NCBI GenBank assembly: GCA_028023455.1
Contig: JAQFVV010006293.1
Coordinates: 1,873,844 to 1,937,843, forward strand
Direction of reading: 5' to 3'
Length of the DNA stretch: 64,000 nt
Source of the DNA: Epiperipatus broadwayi
Taxonomy: Eukaryota > Onychophora > Udeonychophora > Euonychophora > Peripatidae
Shown here piece by piece: positions 1 through 12,130 of this stretch. Below the pieces are notes generated by a model. That model saw nothing but the letters and a program-made list of their open reading frames with translations, was not told the origin of the DNA and searched no databases. The position numbers were made by a program, and so were the translations under genes. How positions within the stretch are numbered: position 1 is the first letter of the stretch; each line of letters starts with the position of its first letter.

Positions 1-75
1 TAAGAAACTTACAAATAGTTGGTAATTTTACTGTTTTATTATGTTTATTAAAGCAGTTTGTGGTTTTAAAATTGT

Positions 76-455
76 CTAGAGCTTTTCCAAATACTCCTTT
101 GGGTCATGGTTATTGTATCTGAATATGATTTTAGAACTTGGGATGTCTATATGATGACCAGTATTCAAAACATGGAGAGTAAATACACAAGATATTGAGC
201 ATTTTTTTACTGCATTAATGTGTTCATCTCTTCTAGCACTTGTATGCCAATTGGTCCTTCCTAAGTATGTAGTTGGGCCCATGCCACATGGGATTTCATA
301 GACTCTTTGGGCTTCTGGATGGAATACATCCTTAGGTTTAATTAGAATTTTATTTTTTCTCAGTAGAAAATGTTATTTTTATACTATAGCATCTTAATAT
401 ATTTCTAACTTTATCTGTGGTTCCTTTTATATAAGGATTGCATATTTTAACAGAA
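76..455 (-). pseudogene. Penelope-like element fragment, GIY-YIG endonuclease end
   Basis: The minus strand encodes the C-terminal part of a PLE protein. Reading from about 455 downward there is an NPYIKGTTDK-like linker, then VYEIPCG followed by TTYLGRT, which match the GIY and YIG blocks of a GIY-YIG endonuclease. Next comes ARRDEHINAVKK with the conserved Arg, and the frame ends in KEYLEKL. In PLEs this nuclease follows the reverse transcriptase and nicks target DNA. Frame 76-282 is open; the upstream part reads through 283-455 without obvious breaks. The reverse-transcriptase part is missing, so this is a 5'-truncated copy. It lies head to head with a plus-strand copy of the same family starting near 484. 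The family assignment rests on the motifs and on protein similarity to that neighbour. Confidence 0.75.
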
Positions 456-483
456 GTATTTGCTTTTTTTTCTTTTTTTTCTA

Positions 484-1745
484 TGGTCTTTCAAAATACA
501 TAAAAAAGACATTCCACTCTGTCCAATTGTTAATGCCATAGGATCACTTACTCAAGTCTTATTAAGATACATAGTAAATCAAATACAATGAATTATTCCC
601 TTTATGAAATTGTATATAAAAACCCAGCTCATTTTGTATCTAGTATTAATAATTGAAAATTATCATCAAACGATGTCCTTGTGAGCTTTGATGTCATTTC
701 TTTAGTTACGAAAATACTAGTTGATGAAGCATTGGATATAGTTTCTAAATATTGCAATTTATATAGTCATATTATTACATAAGCTAAACATTGTCTTAAT
801 AATAATTATTTTACTAACAGTAATAAATTCTACAAATCAGTAATGGGAATCCCAGTGTGATCTTCTATCTCCAATGCTTTTTTCCAATTTATTCATGGAA
901 GAATTTGAAATTCAAGTTTTAAACTCAGCATTATACAAACCATCTATCTGGCTTTAGATATCTTGATAATGCATTTGGTGTTTGGTCACATAGCGAAGAA
1001 AAACTAAATGACCTTTATTCATATTAATAACCTACACCCACAAATTAAATTCATTATGGAAATAGTAAAAGATAGAAAACTCCCTTTTCTTGATATTCTT
1101 GTTTCTAGAACAAACAATAATATCTTATCATTCTCTCTATATAGGAAATCTGCACATGCTGATAGATATCTAAAAGCATCATCTCATTACCATTGAGCCC
1201 AAATTTTTTCTGTAGCTAAATCACTATTTACAAAAGCATTTTTTATTTTCGAATGCATCTATATTAAGAAAAGAGATCAAATACATATGTGAAGTCTTAT
1301 TAATGAATTGTTATAATACCATTACTATAAATAAAGCAGTGCACAGAACCCCCCCCCTGCTTTCCTTATATAAAAGAAACCCAGATACTATTGGAAAGAT
1401 ACTAAGATGCTACAACAGAAAAAGTTTTCTTTACTGAGGAAAAGATTAATAATATTCGAATTAAACTTAAGGATGTAATTTCTCTAAAAGCTTAAAGTGT
1501 TTATGAAATCCCATACAACATGTTCCTGACTACATACACAGGAAGAAGCAATCGACCTGCAAATGCTAGAAGAGATAAATACCTTAATGCAGTAAAAAAA
1601 ATTCTCAACATCTTCAGCACTTGCTTTTCATGTTTTGGATACTGGCTATCAAAAGTACTTCTTCAAATACTAAAATCATATCCACTTGCAATAGTCATAA
1701 TTAAAGAAAAGCTATGGAATTTTTTAAAACACAAATTGCATTAAT
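484..1745 (+). pseudogene. Penelope-like element, RT plus GIY-YIG, decayed
   Basis: Decayed PLE coding region. In order: KIHKKDIPLCPIVNAIGS (early RT motif, near 500-545), VSFDVISLFTKI (the catalytic-Asp block, near 680-715), NNNYFTNSNKFYKSVMGIP (near 800-855), a ruined YVDD region near 955-985, then open frame 1008-1196 with KLPFLDILVSRTNNN and YRKSAHADRYL, typical PLE fingers. The LPYIK linker follows near 1355-1375, then VYEIPY and TTYTGRSNRPANARRDKYLNAVKK (1500-1590), the GIY-YIG nuclease. Several frameshifts and stops, including one next to a 9-C run at 1349-1357, make it nonfunctional. It belongs to the same family as the minus-strand fragment at 76-455. It ends near 1745 without a visible terminal repeat. 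Confidence 0.8.
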
Positions 1746-1987
1746 AAGCATGACAAAACAATAACTATTTGGAAGAGTTTTTTAACACAGATGAATGTAA
1801 AAAATATGAGTAAATATAAATTAAACTATTCAGCAACTTTGTGAAACAGTTCTATCTACTATAACCATATGATTAGTAATATTTTTCACTTAGTTGAGGA
1901 TAAGTGTTATTTTATAGAACTGTCTGTAGATTTATTTTATTTTATTAAATATGGTTATCCCAAAAAAACATGTTTCATAATATATAT

Positions 1988-4301
1988 TGTACCGGTCAGA
2001 ATTGTGTGTTCATTTAACAAAGTTTAGAATCTAAGCAAAAGTACCCTAATTCCACTCATGCCCGAGATACACAGGTCAGGAGCAATCATGAATTCTGCCC
2101 TATTTGCTCTTCTCTAAATCTATAACATTATAAACAACACTTCTGATGATAACAGATGAAATTTTATTCATTCCGGTCCCAGAGACACAGCGTAGAAACA
2201 TGAGATCTACAGGATAATTAGTACAACTAAATATCAAATCTTGGCTGCATCAAATACCTTATGTGAAAAGGCAATCTATAGATTTAAATGAATTGCACAC
2301 AGCTAGCATTGCAAAAGAAACATGAATTATAAAATAGTATCCATCCAGAATGAGCAAAGACAGAACAACCCAGAGATAAATGTCCATTTAAAATAATCAA
2401 TTATAACTTCTAAATATTACTAACATTATAAATATTAAATGGAATTCAATGAGTGAGATTCAGTAAGACACAAATGCATAAGTAATTATCAACGTAATAA
2501 TTTAATGAACATAAACAATTTTAATTTACATCAGAAGCATAGCACAGATTTAATGTGGTTATTGCTTTGCATATAGGCAACTGATTTAGTATGCTAATGA
2601 ACTATAATAATAATAAATTAATGTTATCAATGCTATGATCATTACTTTATGTAATGATAAAGGACGTTTATAAATTCATCTCCAAAGAGAAGTTTACTCT
2701 AGATATAACAGATGAGTAATTTATCATTCATAAGCATATCTGGGCCAGTACAACTGAGGAATGGATTAGCCTAACAGCCTTACTGTGACAATCCTAAAAT
2801 ATTCGACTAATTATCAAATGAGTGGTTTACAAACAGCACTGTGCCACGTCTTATAGATAAAATGAGAACTACATATAAAAGAACTCACAGTGCTAACTAT
2901 AATGACAGCGTTTAAAATGGAGAAGATGTCTGTCTTTGGACTGAAAGGCTTTATCACATATATGATTCCACTTGTATTTATCACAAGGCGGTATTCGAAA
3001 ATATGAGTGGTAAGGATTCCATGGTACGTCCTCCGACATTTCACATGCAGAGCCTTAATACTCTAACGTTTATCCTGAGATCGGTTCTACCAAACCTCAT
3101 TCCTAGACGAGTTACATGAAGAAAATCTGGAGTTTGGATGAATAAATATGATAAAGCAAAATATAAATTCTTTAAAATGCTATCATAAGTAAGCAACGTG
3201 AATATGGCTTAAGTCTTAAATGACTAATGAAATAACTTAAGCTTAAATAAAGCAATAATATCATGCGTAACGCCATGACAAAATAATAACCCACTCAGCA
3301 TCGTACGTATAACATTAATAAATTTAGGATGTCATATATAGAAGAGGGAAAAATATTATTTTTCTTATTTAACAAGCCCAAGTATTCTTAAACAACAATA
3401 TATTATAAGCAAGTTAATGCTCGATGGCGTGAAAGCAATAAATAATTATTTAAAATAGGTTAATAATTAAAATTATTTTAGAAAACATAGAATTCATTTA
3501 AATAAATAGTGTCAACAACAAAAGGTTTATCTTATCCCATAGTATGATTTCTAAACAATCCGCCATTAAGCATAGCAAACAGCGTTCAATAAGAAATTTT
3601 ACGTTTAACTATTTAAATATTCCAAAAATATCGGAATGATGGTTGAAATAATATAAGTTTGCTAGATTGAAACATTAGCATACTAAAACTAATTTAATAA
3701 AAGACATAGTTTAAATAAAGTTTTGCCGCATGAAAAGATAACTAAAGTGTGAAACTTTAAAACTATTGATAGATTTAAAATATATAATTCTGTGCTAGTA
3801 TTTGATAAAACGAGATTTCAAAACTTAAGAGAGAAAATCACAAATTTAACGATAATTAAGTTTATAGTCAGTTACCAAATAAATAAAGATTACATTATGA
3901 TTACAATTAAGATTTAGGAAAGAAGTAAGGAATATAAGAGTTCATTCTTCGGCAAAACAAATTACCTTTAAAAGTTATGGTTAAAAGTTATGATGGCCAT
4001 TTAGGTTAATGTATATGAAGTTTAGATATGATGGCACTATCAAAAAAATAATGGTGGACATCTTCCAATAGTTCTTTCACAGTTAAACATAACAGTTCTC
4101 AAGTAGCGATGGCATGGCAGGAAGGCAGGACAAAGGTGATCTAAGATCAGGGAAAGCAAATCTTTCCACTACTCACAAGTCATTCTGTTCATTCCCTAAT
4201 CGAACGCAAGAGAGAATAGGGATTAGAATTCCTTTTGTGCATTCCTAGAACTTCTGCTCCTTCTATATTTGAAATTTGGCAACATTGGAAGATGTAAACA
4301 A
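1988..4301 (-). other. Unassigned segment, possibly a solo LTR
   Basis: About 2.3 kb without coding potential and slightly less AT-rich than its surroundings. On the minus strand it could run from TGTTTACATC (4301) to CCGGTACA (1988), with a TATA-like AAATATAG near 4265 and an AATAAA near 2170, which would fit an LTR. I could not find convincing target-site duplications, and no internal retroelement coding region adjoins it. The interpretation is weak. It may equally be unique sequence. Confidence 0.15.
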
Positions 4302-5631
4302 ATATGTTCCAGAAAGCATTATTTAAACGTATTTTTAAAATTGCAAATAACTTTAAGAATATGATTTTTGGTTTGACTTGAAATAGTTAAATGAGAATGA
4401 CATTTTTAAATTGTAATAATAATTTTCTGGCATTGCTTTAGCTTTACATTAATTGTATTTATTTTTATATCTGTAATACATATACGCACATACACAATTA
4501 TCTAAGTGAAGAAATTTACAAGCTTGGAAATAAAATATACTTAAGCTAAAATAATAATTCAACTGGTTACACATAACCATTTTGAATAAACAGGGTGGAA
4601 GTGATATGTATATATGTGTGTGCTTAACATTCCTAGATGACCAAATAAACATATGAACTGTTTCAAACCCTACTTTAAAAGTATGTACTGTCATCAGGCA
4701 GTGAAGTTAAATATGTACTACAGATTTACCACTTCAATATATATATATTGTAACCTTATATTTCAGTACAAAATATATAGCTTAGCAGAACTAGTCTAAA
4801 ATTTTTCTATCTTTTTCCAGATGACTTGATCATCATTGTAAGCATTGTATAATATGTATGTCCAAATTAATTGAACAATGAGATTATATAATTTTTTTTG
4901 TTTCTTTTATCTATTAGTTTTTCTCTATTTCCAAACACTAAGTTAAGTAAACTGTGCTTAACCTGAAAATGAAAACCAACAGTCAATTATATCAAGTTCA
5001 GTAAGATAAATAAAAACAAATAATTATTATTTGTTTTTCTCTGTAAATAATCCTAGATATCATTTTGATTTAATTAGAAGATTTATTCAATTTCTTTTAA
5101 ATTAATTTATAAAATATGATAAGATAAACACATTTTTGTTTCTTTTCAGTTTTCATTTTTAACAGATATGTAAATGAGAAGAAATTTAATTGGCTAAGGA
5201 ACAAAATAGAACTGCCAGAGAGATTTTTTTTTTTAAGAACTGCTGTAGTAACAGCAAGTGTAAAATATTTTTTATTTATTTATTATTATTATTATTTTAC
5301 CTTTAAACATATAACAAAAACGAAAGCTTTTTTTTTTTAAAAAAAAAAAAGGAGAAAATGTAAAGGTAGAGAAGGAAGTAAAAACTTCTCTTAAATAATT
5401 TAAGTTGCAATATTATCTGGTTCTAATAGGAAAATGTATCGCTAAATCTTAACTAATTTGTTAAAGTCTCCCAACTGTGAGTCTAGCTGCTGATAATCTT
5501 TTATAGAGTCTACAACTGAAATGCACAAGAATTATTGTTGACTGTGACAACAGCAACACTTCTAAAAGGTCAGTCTATTTGAAAATTCTTATTGTTTACA
5601 GACTATATTTAGTCATTGGATATTGGATAAA
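4302..5631. other. Non-coding AT-rich stretch
   Basis: No gene or known element seen. It includes TAA-type repeats near 5276-5300 and a self-complementary T12/A12 tract near 5328-5351, which could pair as a short hairpin. The short frames here show no protein-like composition. Confidence 0.5.
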
Positions 5632-5639
5632 GATTTATC

Positions 5640-5676
5640 GGTAGTTTTCTATTAGCGTGTTGAAACTGCCTGAGGG
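5640..5676 (+). repeat. Left terminal inverted repeat of Merlin element
   Basis: 37 bp that match the reverse complement of 6970-7006 except at three positions. The outermost bases are GG, as usual for Merlin and its bacterial relatives. Confidence 0.85.
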
Positions 5677-5880
5677 TGTTATTACTATGCTAGTGCATAG
5701 AAATATGCTGTTTAGGTGGCCTCTGCTATTGAACATTCTATTTCTAATGTGTAAGCCTAGAAATAGTCCGTTCTACATGCTGGCTGTGTCTATTTCTATG
5801 CTAATGCACAGAAACATGATGTTTAATCTACCGCAGAAGCTATCATGTCAGCTTACAACTCAGATTTGTGTTACACAATT
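5677..5880 (+). repeat. Subterminal degenerate repeats in Merlin element
   Basis: Three loosely related segments of about 50-60 bp. Each holds an AATGCACAGAAACATGATGTTTA-like core: near 5690-5715, near 5745-5775 (the weakest) and near 5800-5830. They sit just inside the left terminal repeat, where transposase-binding arrays are common. Binding is inference. Confidence 0.35.
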
Positions 5881-6090
5881 TTGATGTGTTATCACATTTC
5901 ACTTTTGGGTACAGTATTGGGTGAGGGTGACTGGAATTCTGACTGTCAAAACTATTTTAATATTTATCAAGACCTTCTTCCTCTCTATCTCCCTTGTTTT
6001 ATGAATGTCTACTAACAATTATGAGCATAGTCTCATACTTCCTTAGCTCAGCTTTCCTGCTCAAAAAATTCGGCAAATGTAGGTGCAAGC

Positions 6091-6630
6091 ATGATTTTCA
6101 TCAAATCATGCACTAAGTCACGTTTGTGTGAGAACAACTGCAATCTTTGTAAAATGGCTGAATTAAAGTTTCTGAATGTCAAAGTTTGGGATTGGTCTTG
6201 CTCCGAAACTGATGCCATCACATTTTTACAGCATTATGGAATAGTGGCATGTGTGAAGAAGTGTTTATGTGGAGAAGAAATGAAATTATATCATTGCGGA
6301 AGCTACCAGTTCAAATGCAAGACCGATTCATGCAGGCATCGGTGTTCGATTTACCAAGAGATGTGACTGAAGGGATCATGTCTTGATTTCATGAAGATAG
6401 TACATCTCCTGTATTATTGGAGCTGTGAGGAGCTGACAGTGTCAAGAGCTGTTGCCAACTTGAACCTGTCTCCAGGCTCCCTTGTGCACTGGACCAACGG
6501 ACTCCATGAGCTTTGTCATGAGAGTTTAATGTCTCGACCATGCCATCAAATTGGCAGTCCGGGCTCGATTGTTGAGGTTGATGAGACCTTGTTTAGCCAC
6601 CAAAAAACTAATATAAATATTTGTTTGTAA
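6091..6630 (+). pseudogene. IS1595/ISXO2-like (Merlin) transposase, N-terminal half
   Basis: One reading frame from 6091 to 6630 with a single internal stop (TGA, 6364-6366) where family members usually carry Trp. The first part has a zinc-ribbon: CLCGEEM, then CKTDSCRHRCS. The second part has a helical segment (SRAVANLNLSPGSLVHW) and ends with GSIVEVDETLFSHQK. The Asp in VDETLF, at about 6580-6582, is the expected first residue of the catalytic triad of this DDE/DDN family. The frame then runs into unrelated sequence and stops, so the remaining two acidic/Asn positions are gone. It would act in the nucleus on the terminal repeats of its own element. Start choice is uncertain; Met at 6091 is the first in frame. 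Confidence 0.8.
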
Positions 6631-6969
6631 TCTGAAAAGTTATTTAACCTTCGAGTTGTTTCGTTAATTCACAGGTTAAGAATTCAAGTCACCCAAAAAG
6701 TTGTTTTGTTGTAAATGTATTGATTTCATCGAATAATTGTTAAATGTAAATATTTATTTGTAATTTTTAAAAAAAAAGTTGATTACATAGAATACCAAAC
6801 CAAAAATAAGTAATGAAAAGAATAAAAAGTAAGTAGTTTTTTAATTCATTTTGATTTATATATTTTTTTATAGATTTATTTGATATTATTTTTAATGTGA
6901 TACAAACAAAAAAGCAAGGCTGGGGCCCTTGGCGACCTTATATTTATGTTTGTTTACAAACAAACCATG

Positions 6970-7006
6970 CCCTCAGGTGGTTTCAACACGCTAATATAAA
7001 ACTACC
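6970..7006 (-). repeat. Right terminal inverted repeat of Merlin element
   Basis: Reverse complement of 5640-5676 with three mismatches. It ends ACTACC at 7006. Confidence 0.85.
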
Positions 7007-7007
7007 A

Positions 7008-7225
7008 ATTTACCTCCATAACTTTAACATGTAGTGTTATGGATGCGTGGAATGAGATATTGTATTCAACCTTGGATAAAGTTTACTTTCATGAACTTTA
7101 ACACATATGGGAATGTTATATATGTGCAGAGTGAAATGCTATATTTAACTTTTACTTTCACGACTTTAAAAACCTCTAGTAGTGTTATATGTGTGTGGAA
7201 TGAAATGCTGTTTAACATTTTGTTT
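7008..7225 (+). repeat. Three-unit tandem repeat of about 70 bp
   Basis: Three diverged units start near 7009, 7081 and 7155. They share TTTACTTTCATGA-like starts, a central GTGTTATATGTGTG, and GGAATGAAATGCTGTTTAAC-like ends. The array directly abuts the right Merlin terminus. The core also resembles the subterminal repeats inside the left Merlin end, so both may derive from the same satellite-like sequence. Confidence 0.5.
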
Positions 7226-7237
7226 GCCAGTGTTTAA

Positions 7238-10200
7238 TTGTTGAAGAATTAATTATAATTCCACTTTGAATTTATATTACAAACAACATTATGAGTTACC
7301 TTATTAAAACTATAATATTGTTATTGAAAGAAGTAACAGCTAACCAGGAACTATTTTGGTTGTTATAGTACTTGTGGGATAAGCATTTTCTTGAACTATC
7401 ACTATTAAATTAAAATAATAAATATTTTAATCTTGAAATAACACCTGAAATAAAGCCATGCAATTTCATTAACTTTTGAGGATAATCTGACTAAAATGAG
7501 ATATATCCTACCTCTCAAAATATCTTGGATTTTCAGAACCCATGTGTAGATCAACTAATTTATAGATATTCCCTCTAAATGGAGGTGAAGAAGCATACAA
7601 TCAACTTTTAAGATTCTATGTTATGATTAAACAAATATATTTAATTTATATTTAATCATTAAGTTTGAGAAATGTGCTATTAATTCATTGGCTAATGGCC
7701 AACAGATTTAAATAATATGTATTTGAACCTAGTGTACTAATTTAGTGAACATATATTTTATGTTTTATTTGTATTTTATATTTTCTTATAATTATGTTAT
7801 TATAATTATGTTAAATTCACTGTATATATAATCTTTTGTGTTTTAAATAATTACTTGTTCATTTAGACATAGGGATTAAAGAGAATCAGTTTAGGGAACG
7901 GTGCTTGTGTAAAGATTTAATGGTTAATCCAACGTATCTATAATGCATTATCACCACATGGCCTCATCCTATATGTCTTTCCAAGGTTCTGTGCTTATAT
8001 TCATATTATAATATTAGGTAATATTCTCTCATACTACCTGGTCTATTGTCGGCCGTTATCTCAATTTGTTCCCTATAATAAAGTTTTTTTACATATTTTG
8101 GGCTTAGTTTACTGTTGTAACACTGCACATGCTTTCCAATGTAGCGGATTGATGAGAGTAATTTATTTCTATTTTATTAAGAAAGTGAATGTTAATACTA
8201 TTTTAATGTTATATGGCTTTTTCTGTGCTGGTGATTAATCCGCAAAATAATTGTTTGCCATTATTTTGTATATCCTTTAAATTTGTTTCAGCACTGGTGG
8301 TTAATCTGCTGAACATTCTGTAGTTATGCTAGTTACTCTGATGATGGTTAGAAAACCCACAGGGTACTTAATGTTGTGCGAATGAGTACACCTACAGGTA
8401 TAGCATTGCTCTTTGTTATATAAATGTGTGCTTGGGCATAGTCTCTCTGCATTATTATGCATATATTGTTTCCCTCATCTTAATTTTTGTCTCACATGTT
8501 CTATTATCAGCCATAAAAGGGCATTCAAGTGAATTATTGTCATAATTTATTATAGGTCAATTACATAATATTCCAGCTGAGTTGGAGTTCAAATTTCCTC
8601 TTTCATATCTTATCATAGTCAATTTTCATAGGTTTATTAATAGCAATTGTTATCAATATTATTATAATTTTGAAGTATAGGTGCATAGGTTCTAGTTTTG
8701 ACATATCGGGGTTGCCATTGGCTGGGCATTTTAATCTATTCTCATTCCTATAAGGGCTTAAATCAGTACATTTGTAATAAAATCTTAGATCGTATTATCT
8801 GAAACTAGTGCACATGTCAATGTACAGAATTAAGTACATTTGATGTTTTATTTTTTATTTATTTATTTAATTAATGTATATTATCCATGTAGAACAATTA
8901 CATGTGATGATATTTTTTGCTATTTAAATGTTTATTGAGTCATAAATAAATGTTAATTTTATAACTTAACCTATCTGTGCCATTGCTATTTTCACACACA
9001 GAGTCAGAAATCCAACGTAGTAAATAGATAATAAATATCAGAGCACATATTGTCCCTGATGATATATGCAAGATATACTGAAACATTCAGAAAATATTTT
9101 AATGCTTTGTTCTGGGGTAATTCATGACATATAAGATACAATAAAATCCCATTTACTTTCTACTTCACCTCTACTTCACTTTGTTAATTCTGGCATATAA
9201 TCTAGAATCTGTTACCTCTATTAATATTTGTGACATTAATACTTAAATTAATAATAAATGTGCTAGCCAGTATAAAAATTGAACCTATTTTCTAATACTA
9301 TAACAGGTATTTTATTTATTCCACTAAGAGTTTCATTGCTATTGATTTGATTTAATATTTGAGTTAAAGAAAAAAGAACTTTAAGTCCATATTACTCACC
9401 TTCCATTGCAAAGCAGTATCTTATAGAACATTTCTGTATTTAGAGCATGAGGATATCTGAGCTACAAACAATTATGTTATAAAGCTGGTTAGATTCATTA
9501 CCATCTTATTAAATGGCCCATATTCACCATGTGATGATTAGCAATTTTATAGATTGTGCCAGCTTGACCATGGTCGGCCATCGAGTCTGAAGTAAATAAA
9601 ATTGTAAATTAAGATCTGGGGGTGTAGTTTTAAGATCCAGTTGTTAAGGAGAATTATAGTTAATTAACGATTAATACAATTTATACTAGATAATTTAACA
9701 TATCTTCGTGTAATGCACCAATACGTTTTCGCAATGTACTCTGGCTGCGACCAGATTGTATTGTAACAGCTTTGTATTGTGTCATTTAATTTTAGCCTGT
9801 TACAGTCCAGGGTAGGACTTTTTGGTCATAGTTCTTGACTCCACATGAGCCAATTCACTGTTGACTAACTTTTCGGTTACAATATATATATATATATGCA
9901 TGCTGAACAATACTTTTTATATTATAATTGAGCCTTGTCAACAAAACAAGTCATTATATGTAATATAGGGCTTGGAACAAAATATAATTTATTTTGAGGC
10001 TTCACGGTATATCAAATCATCTTTACAAAATTACTGCTAGTTCTGTAAGAATTTAAAATCTTTAGAGAAATTCTTTTTTTTCCAAAAGACTATTGACATT
10101 TTATATTTATTCGTTGATAATTGAGTGTTTGATACAATATATATTTGTACTTTACTTTTGAGCATGTCATTTTTATTAAGTAATTTATTCTATCTCTACC

Positions 10201-10500
10201 CCATTATTTTTTTTCTCCTTCTAATTATTGTTTAGAAATGTATATATTTTATTAATGTTTAAACACTAAAAAAGTTCTTTCGTTATTAAAATATATTGCG
10301 TCATCGTTTAATTTAATAAGGATTTAAAATGAGCTACTATAATGTTTTTTGATATTTTTATTTTTTTGAATTTACTGAAATATATTTTATTTAAATTATA
10401 TAATAAAATAATTAAAATTTTCATAATTAATTATTGTTTATTTCAATTTTCTTTTGATTTATTTATTACGTTTGCATTTTTTTTAAAAAGGAACAATTTT
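7238..10500. other. Non-coding AT-rich stretch
   Basis: No recognisable gene. There is a (TA)n tract near 9881-9897. Two related segments of about 33 bp, near 8222 and 8288 (GCTGGTGATTAATCCGC and CACTGGTGGTTAATCTGC), suggest an old local duplication. A slightly GC-richer patch lies near 9540-9590. Confidence 0.5.
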
Positions 10501-10504
10501 AAAT

Positions 10505-10632
10505 AAACGCCTTGCCTGGTGATAGCATCTGATTCTGGAATACAAGATCTACTGATCGATACCAGTTCTGACATTTCCGGCGCTCGAACTTCTTATGAAC
10601 TCTCTAGCTATAAAGCCATTCGATTTTTTTTA
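10505..10632 (+). repeat. tRNA-like SINE fragment
   Basis: A GC-richer island in very AT-rich DNA. TAGCATCTGATTCTGG (10523-10538) resembles a pol III A box, and GATCGATACC (10554-10563) fits the B-box consensus, at near-tRNA spacing. Downstream, CGCTCGAACTTCTTATGAAC is shared in inverse orientation with 34944-34971, so the block is dispersed. It ends in T8A7. I infer a tRNA-derived SINE that is truncated or diverged. Confidence 0.5.
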
Positions 10633-11811
10633 AAAAAAGTATATAACATCCAATCACATTTTTATTTGACATTTACAGAGACTTTGCATTTATTTTAAAA
10701 ATGATAAAAATCTGAATTTGAAAGAAAAAAAATATCATTTGTTAATAACTGCCCCCAGCCCATTAATGAAATCGTAGTATATCTTCAAAACTCAGGAATG
10801 TTTAAGATCTGACCATATCTTATATATGCAATAGTGAATTTAAAATCTTAAGGAAAAAATAATTTTGGCATCTGAGTATGGTTTTTGGTGCATCATGTTC
10901 TTACATATTGAAAGTTGACAAATAGTGCAAATCTATATCTTTACTTTTAAATTAACCATAGTAATATTCCATTGTGTGCAAGGGCATAATTATATTAGTA
11001 AATGTTGCACAACAGTTGTTCATTCTATGTAAAAAAAAAAAGTCAGTGAAAGAAGCTTAAGATTAGGTATTACTTAAATAAAAAAATATTTTGAAATGTG
11101 TCAAATAATATAAAAGTAAAAATGTAAAACTATTTTTAAATATGCCACAGTAAGAATCTTTGCATTTAATCTTCATAACAGGAACAGTAAAGGAAAATGC
11201 ATTATTCACTAGATTAACTAATTACTAGGTGGAAGAGTTAAAGCAGGTCTTAATCCTTATTTTATGATGTAGTTAAGAATAATTATTGACTATTTACACA
11301 CCAAAGTGTTAAATCCTTTGATATTGTAAATATTACTAAGAGTTCTTCTACAACTATGACAATAATGTCACCTTTAAAAATAATTTTTTTTTAGGTGTCA
11401 AATGTGCTGATCGTAAAATATATATATATTTTAAAGGTGACATTCTACTTATACATTTAGCTTTAAAATAGATTTTTTTTTAAAAAAAAATTTTTGTGTA
11501 ATTTTTTTTATTGATAAATTGTCTTATGATTAGTTGTTAAACATTGAACGGTTAGTAATCATCATGACCATATTATTGAACAATGCTAATAGTTAGCAAG
11601 AGATTTTGGGTTTTATCAGTTCAGTCCCTGTTTTATTTTTATTTTACTATACAGACTGTTTTGTTCTTTGTATTTTTCAATATAAATTATAAGGAAAAAT
11701 AACTGTAATTCTTTAGTTAGTTATCAGCATTTTATACCATATATGTGTTTACAAGTCTATATTTATTCAATATAATCTTCAGTAGTAGTCACTTATAATT
11801 GAGTGTGGCCA
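10633..11811. other. Non-coding stretch with a small hairpin
   Basis: No gene seen. AATGTCACCTTTAAAAATA (11364-11382) and TATTTTAAAGGTGACATT (11427-11444) form nearly perfect 18-bp inverted repeats around about 45 bp, like a very small MITE. T/A homopolymer palindromes occur near 11472-11492. Confidence 0.45.
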
Positions 11812-12130
11812 TTCCAACTCCAAGGAAGAAAATATAATTATTGATATGAGTTTTACAATGATTGTACAAACCAATCTGTGAAACACAAATATGCTCCATT
11901 TTTCTGTTTTATTTGATATTTTCTTATGCTATCTTTTAACTTCTTCTGCAGAAAACTTTCTTAAATATTTTATCACCATATCTAATTGTAATTCTCCAAT
12001 GTATCTCTATCTATATTTATGTCATATATTCCCAATGAAAGCAAGCAACATTAAGATAACAATAGGATCTACTTCTCCCATGAAAATCATGCTAAAGTTC
12101 ACCACAAAACACCCTTCAAGCATTGTTAGC
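11812..12130 (-). pseudogene. LINE ORF2 C-terminal remnant (copy 1, distal part)
   Basis: The minus strand carries RKFSAEEVKR followed by KKISNKTEK. It aligns with KEKFSAEDVKRQHRKTTNK encoded on the minus strand at 23100-23180, so the two regions are copies of one LINE family. This is the region after the reverse transcriptase, which normally ends in a small Cys/His finger; here the finger is lost. Nucleotide similarity to 22961-23370 extends through CCATTCCAA at the 3' end and CATGAAAA at the other. The rest of this copy lies at 13108-13560, beyond inserted material. Confidence 0.65.

Larger units (their letters stand above)
5640..7006 (+). mobile_element. Merlin-type DNA transposon, defective
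   Basis: A 1367-bp element bounded by 37-bp terminal inverted repeats that start GGTAGTTTT and contain TATTAGCGTGTTGAAAC; 34 of 37 positions match. Inside, in the plus direction, lies the N-terminal half of an IS1595/ISXO2-like transposase, the hallmark of the Merlin superfamily. The flanking 8-mers gatttatc (5632-5639) and aatttacc (7007-7014) match at 6 of 8 positions and may be a diverged target-site duplication; Merlin makes 8-9-bp duplications. The catalytic half of the transposase is missing between about 6630 and 6969, which is replaced by AT-rich sequence, so the copy cannot move itself. Confidence 0.8.

Noticed and set aside
8222-8320. Two similar 33-bp segments
   Set aside because: Only a weak local duplication, with no sign of an element or regulatory array.
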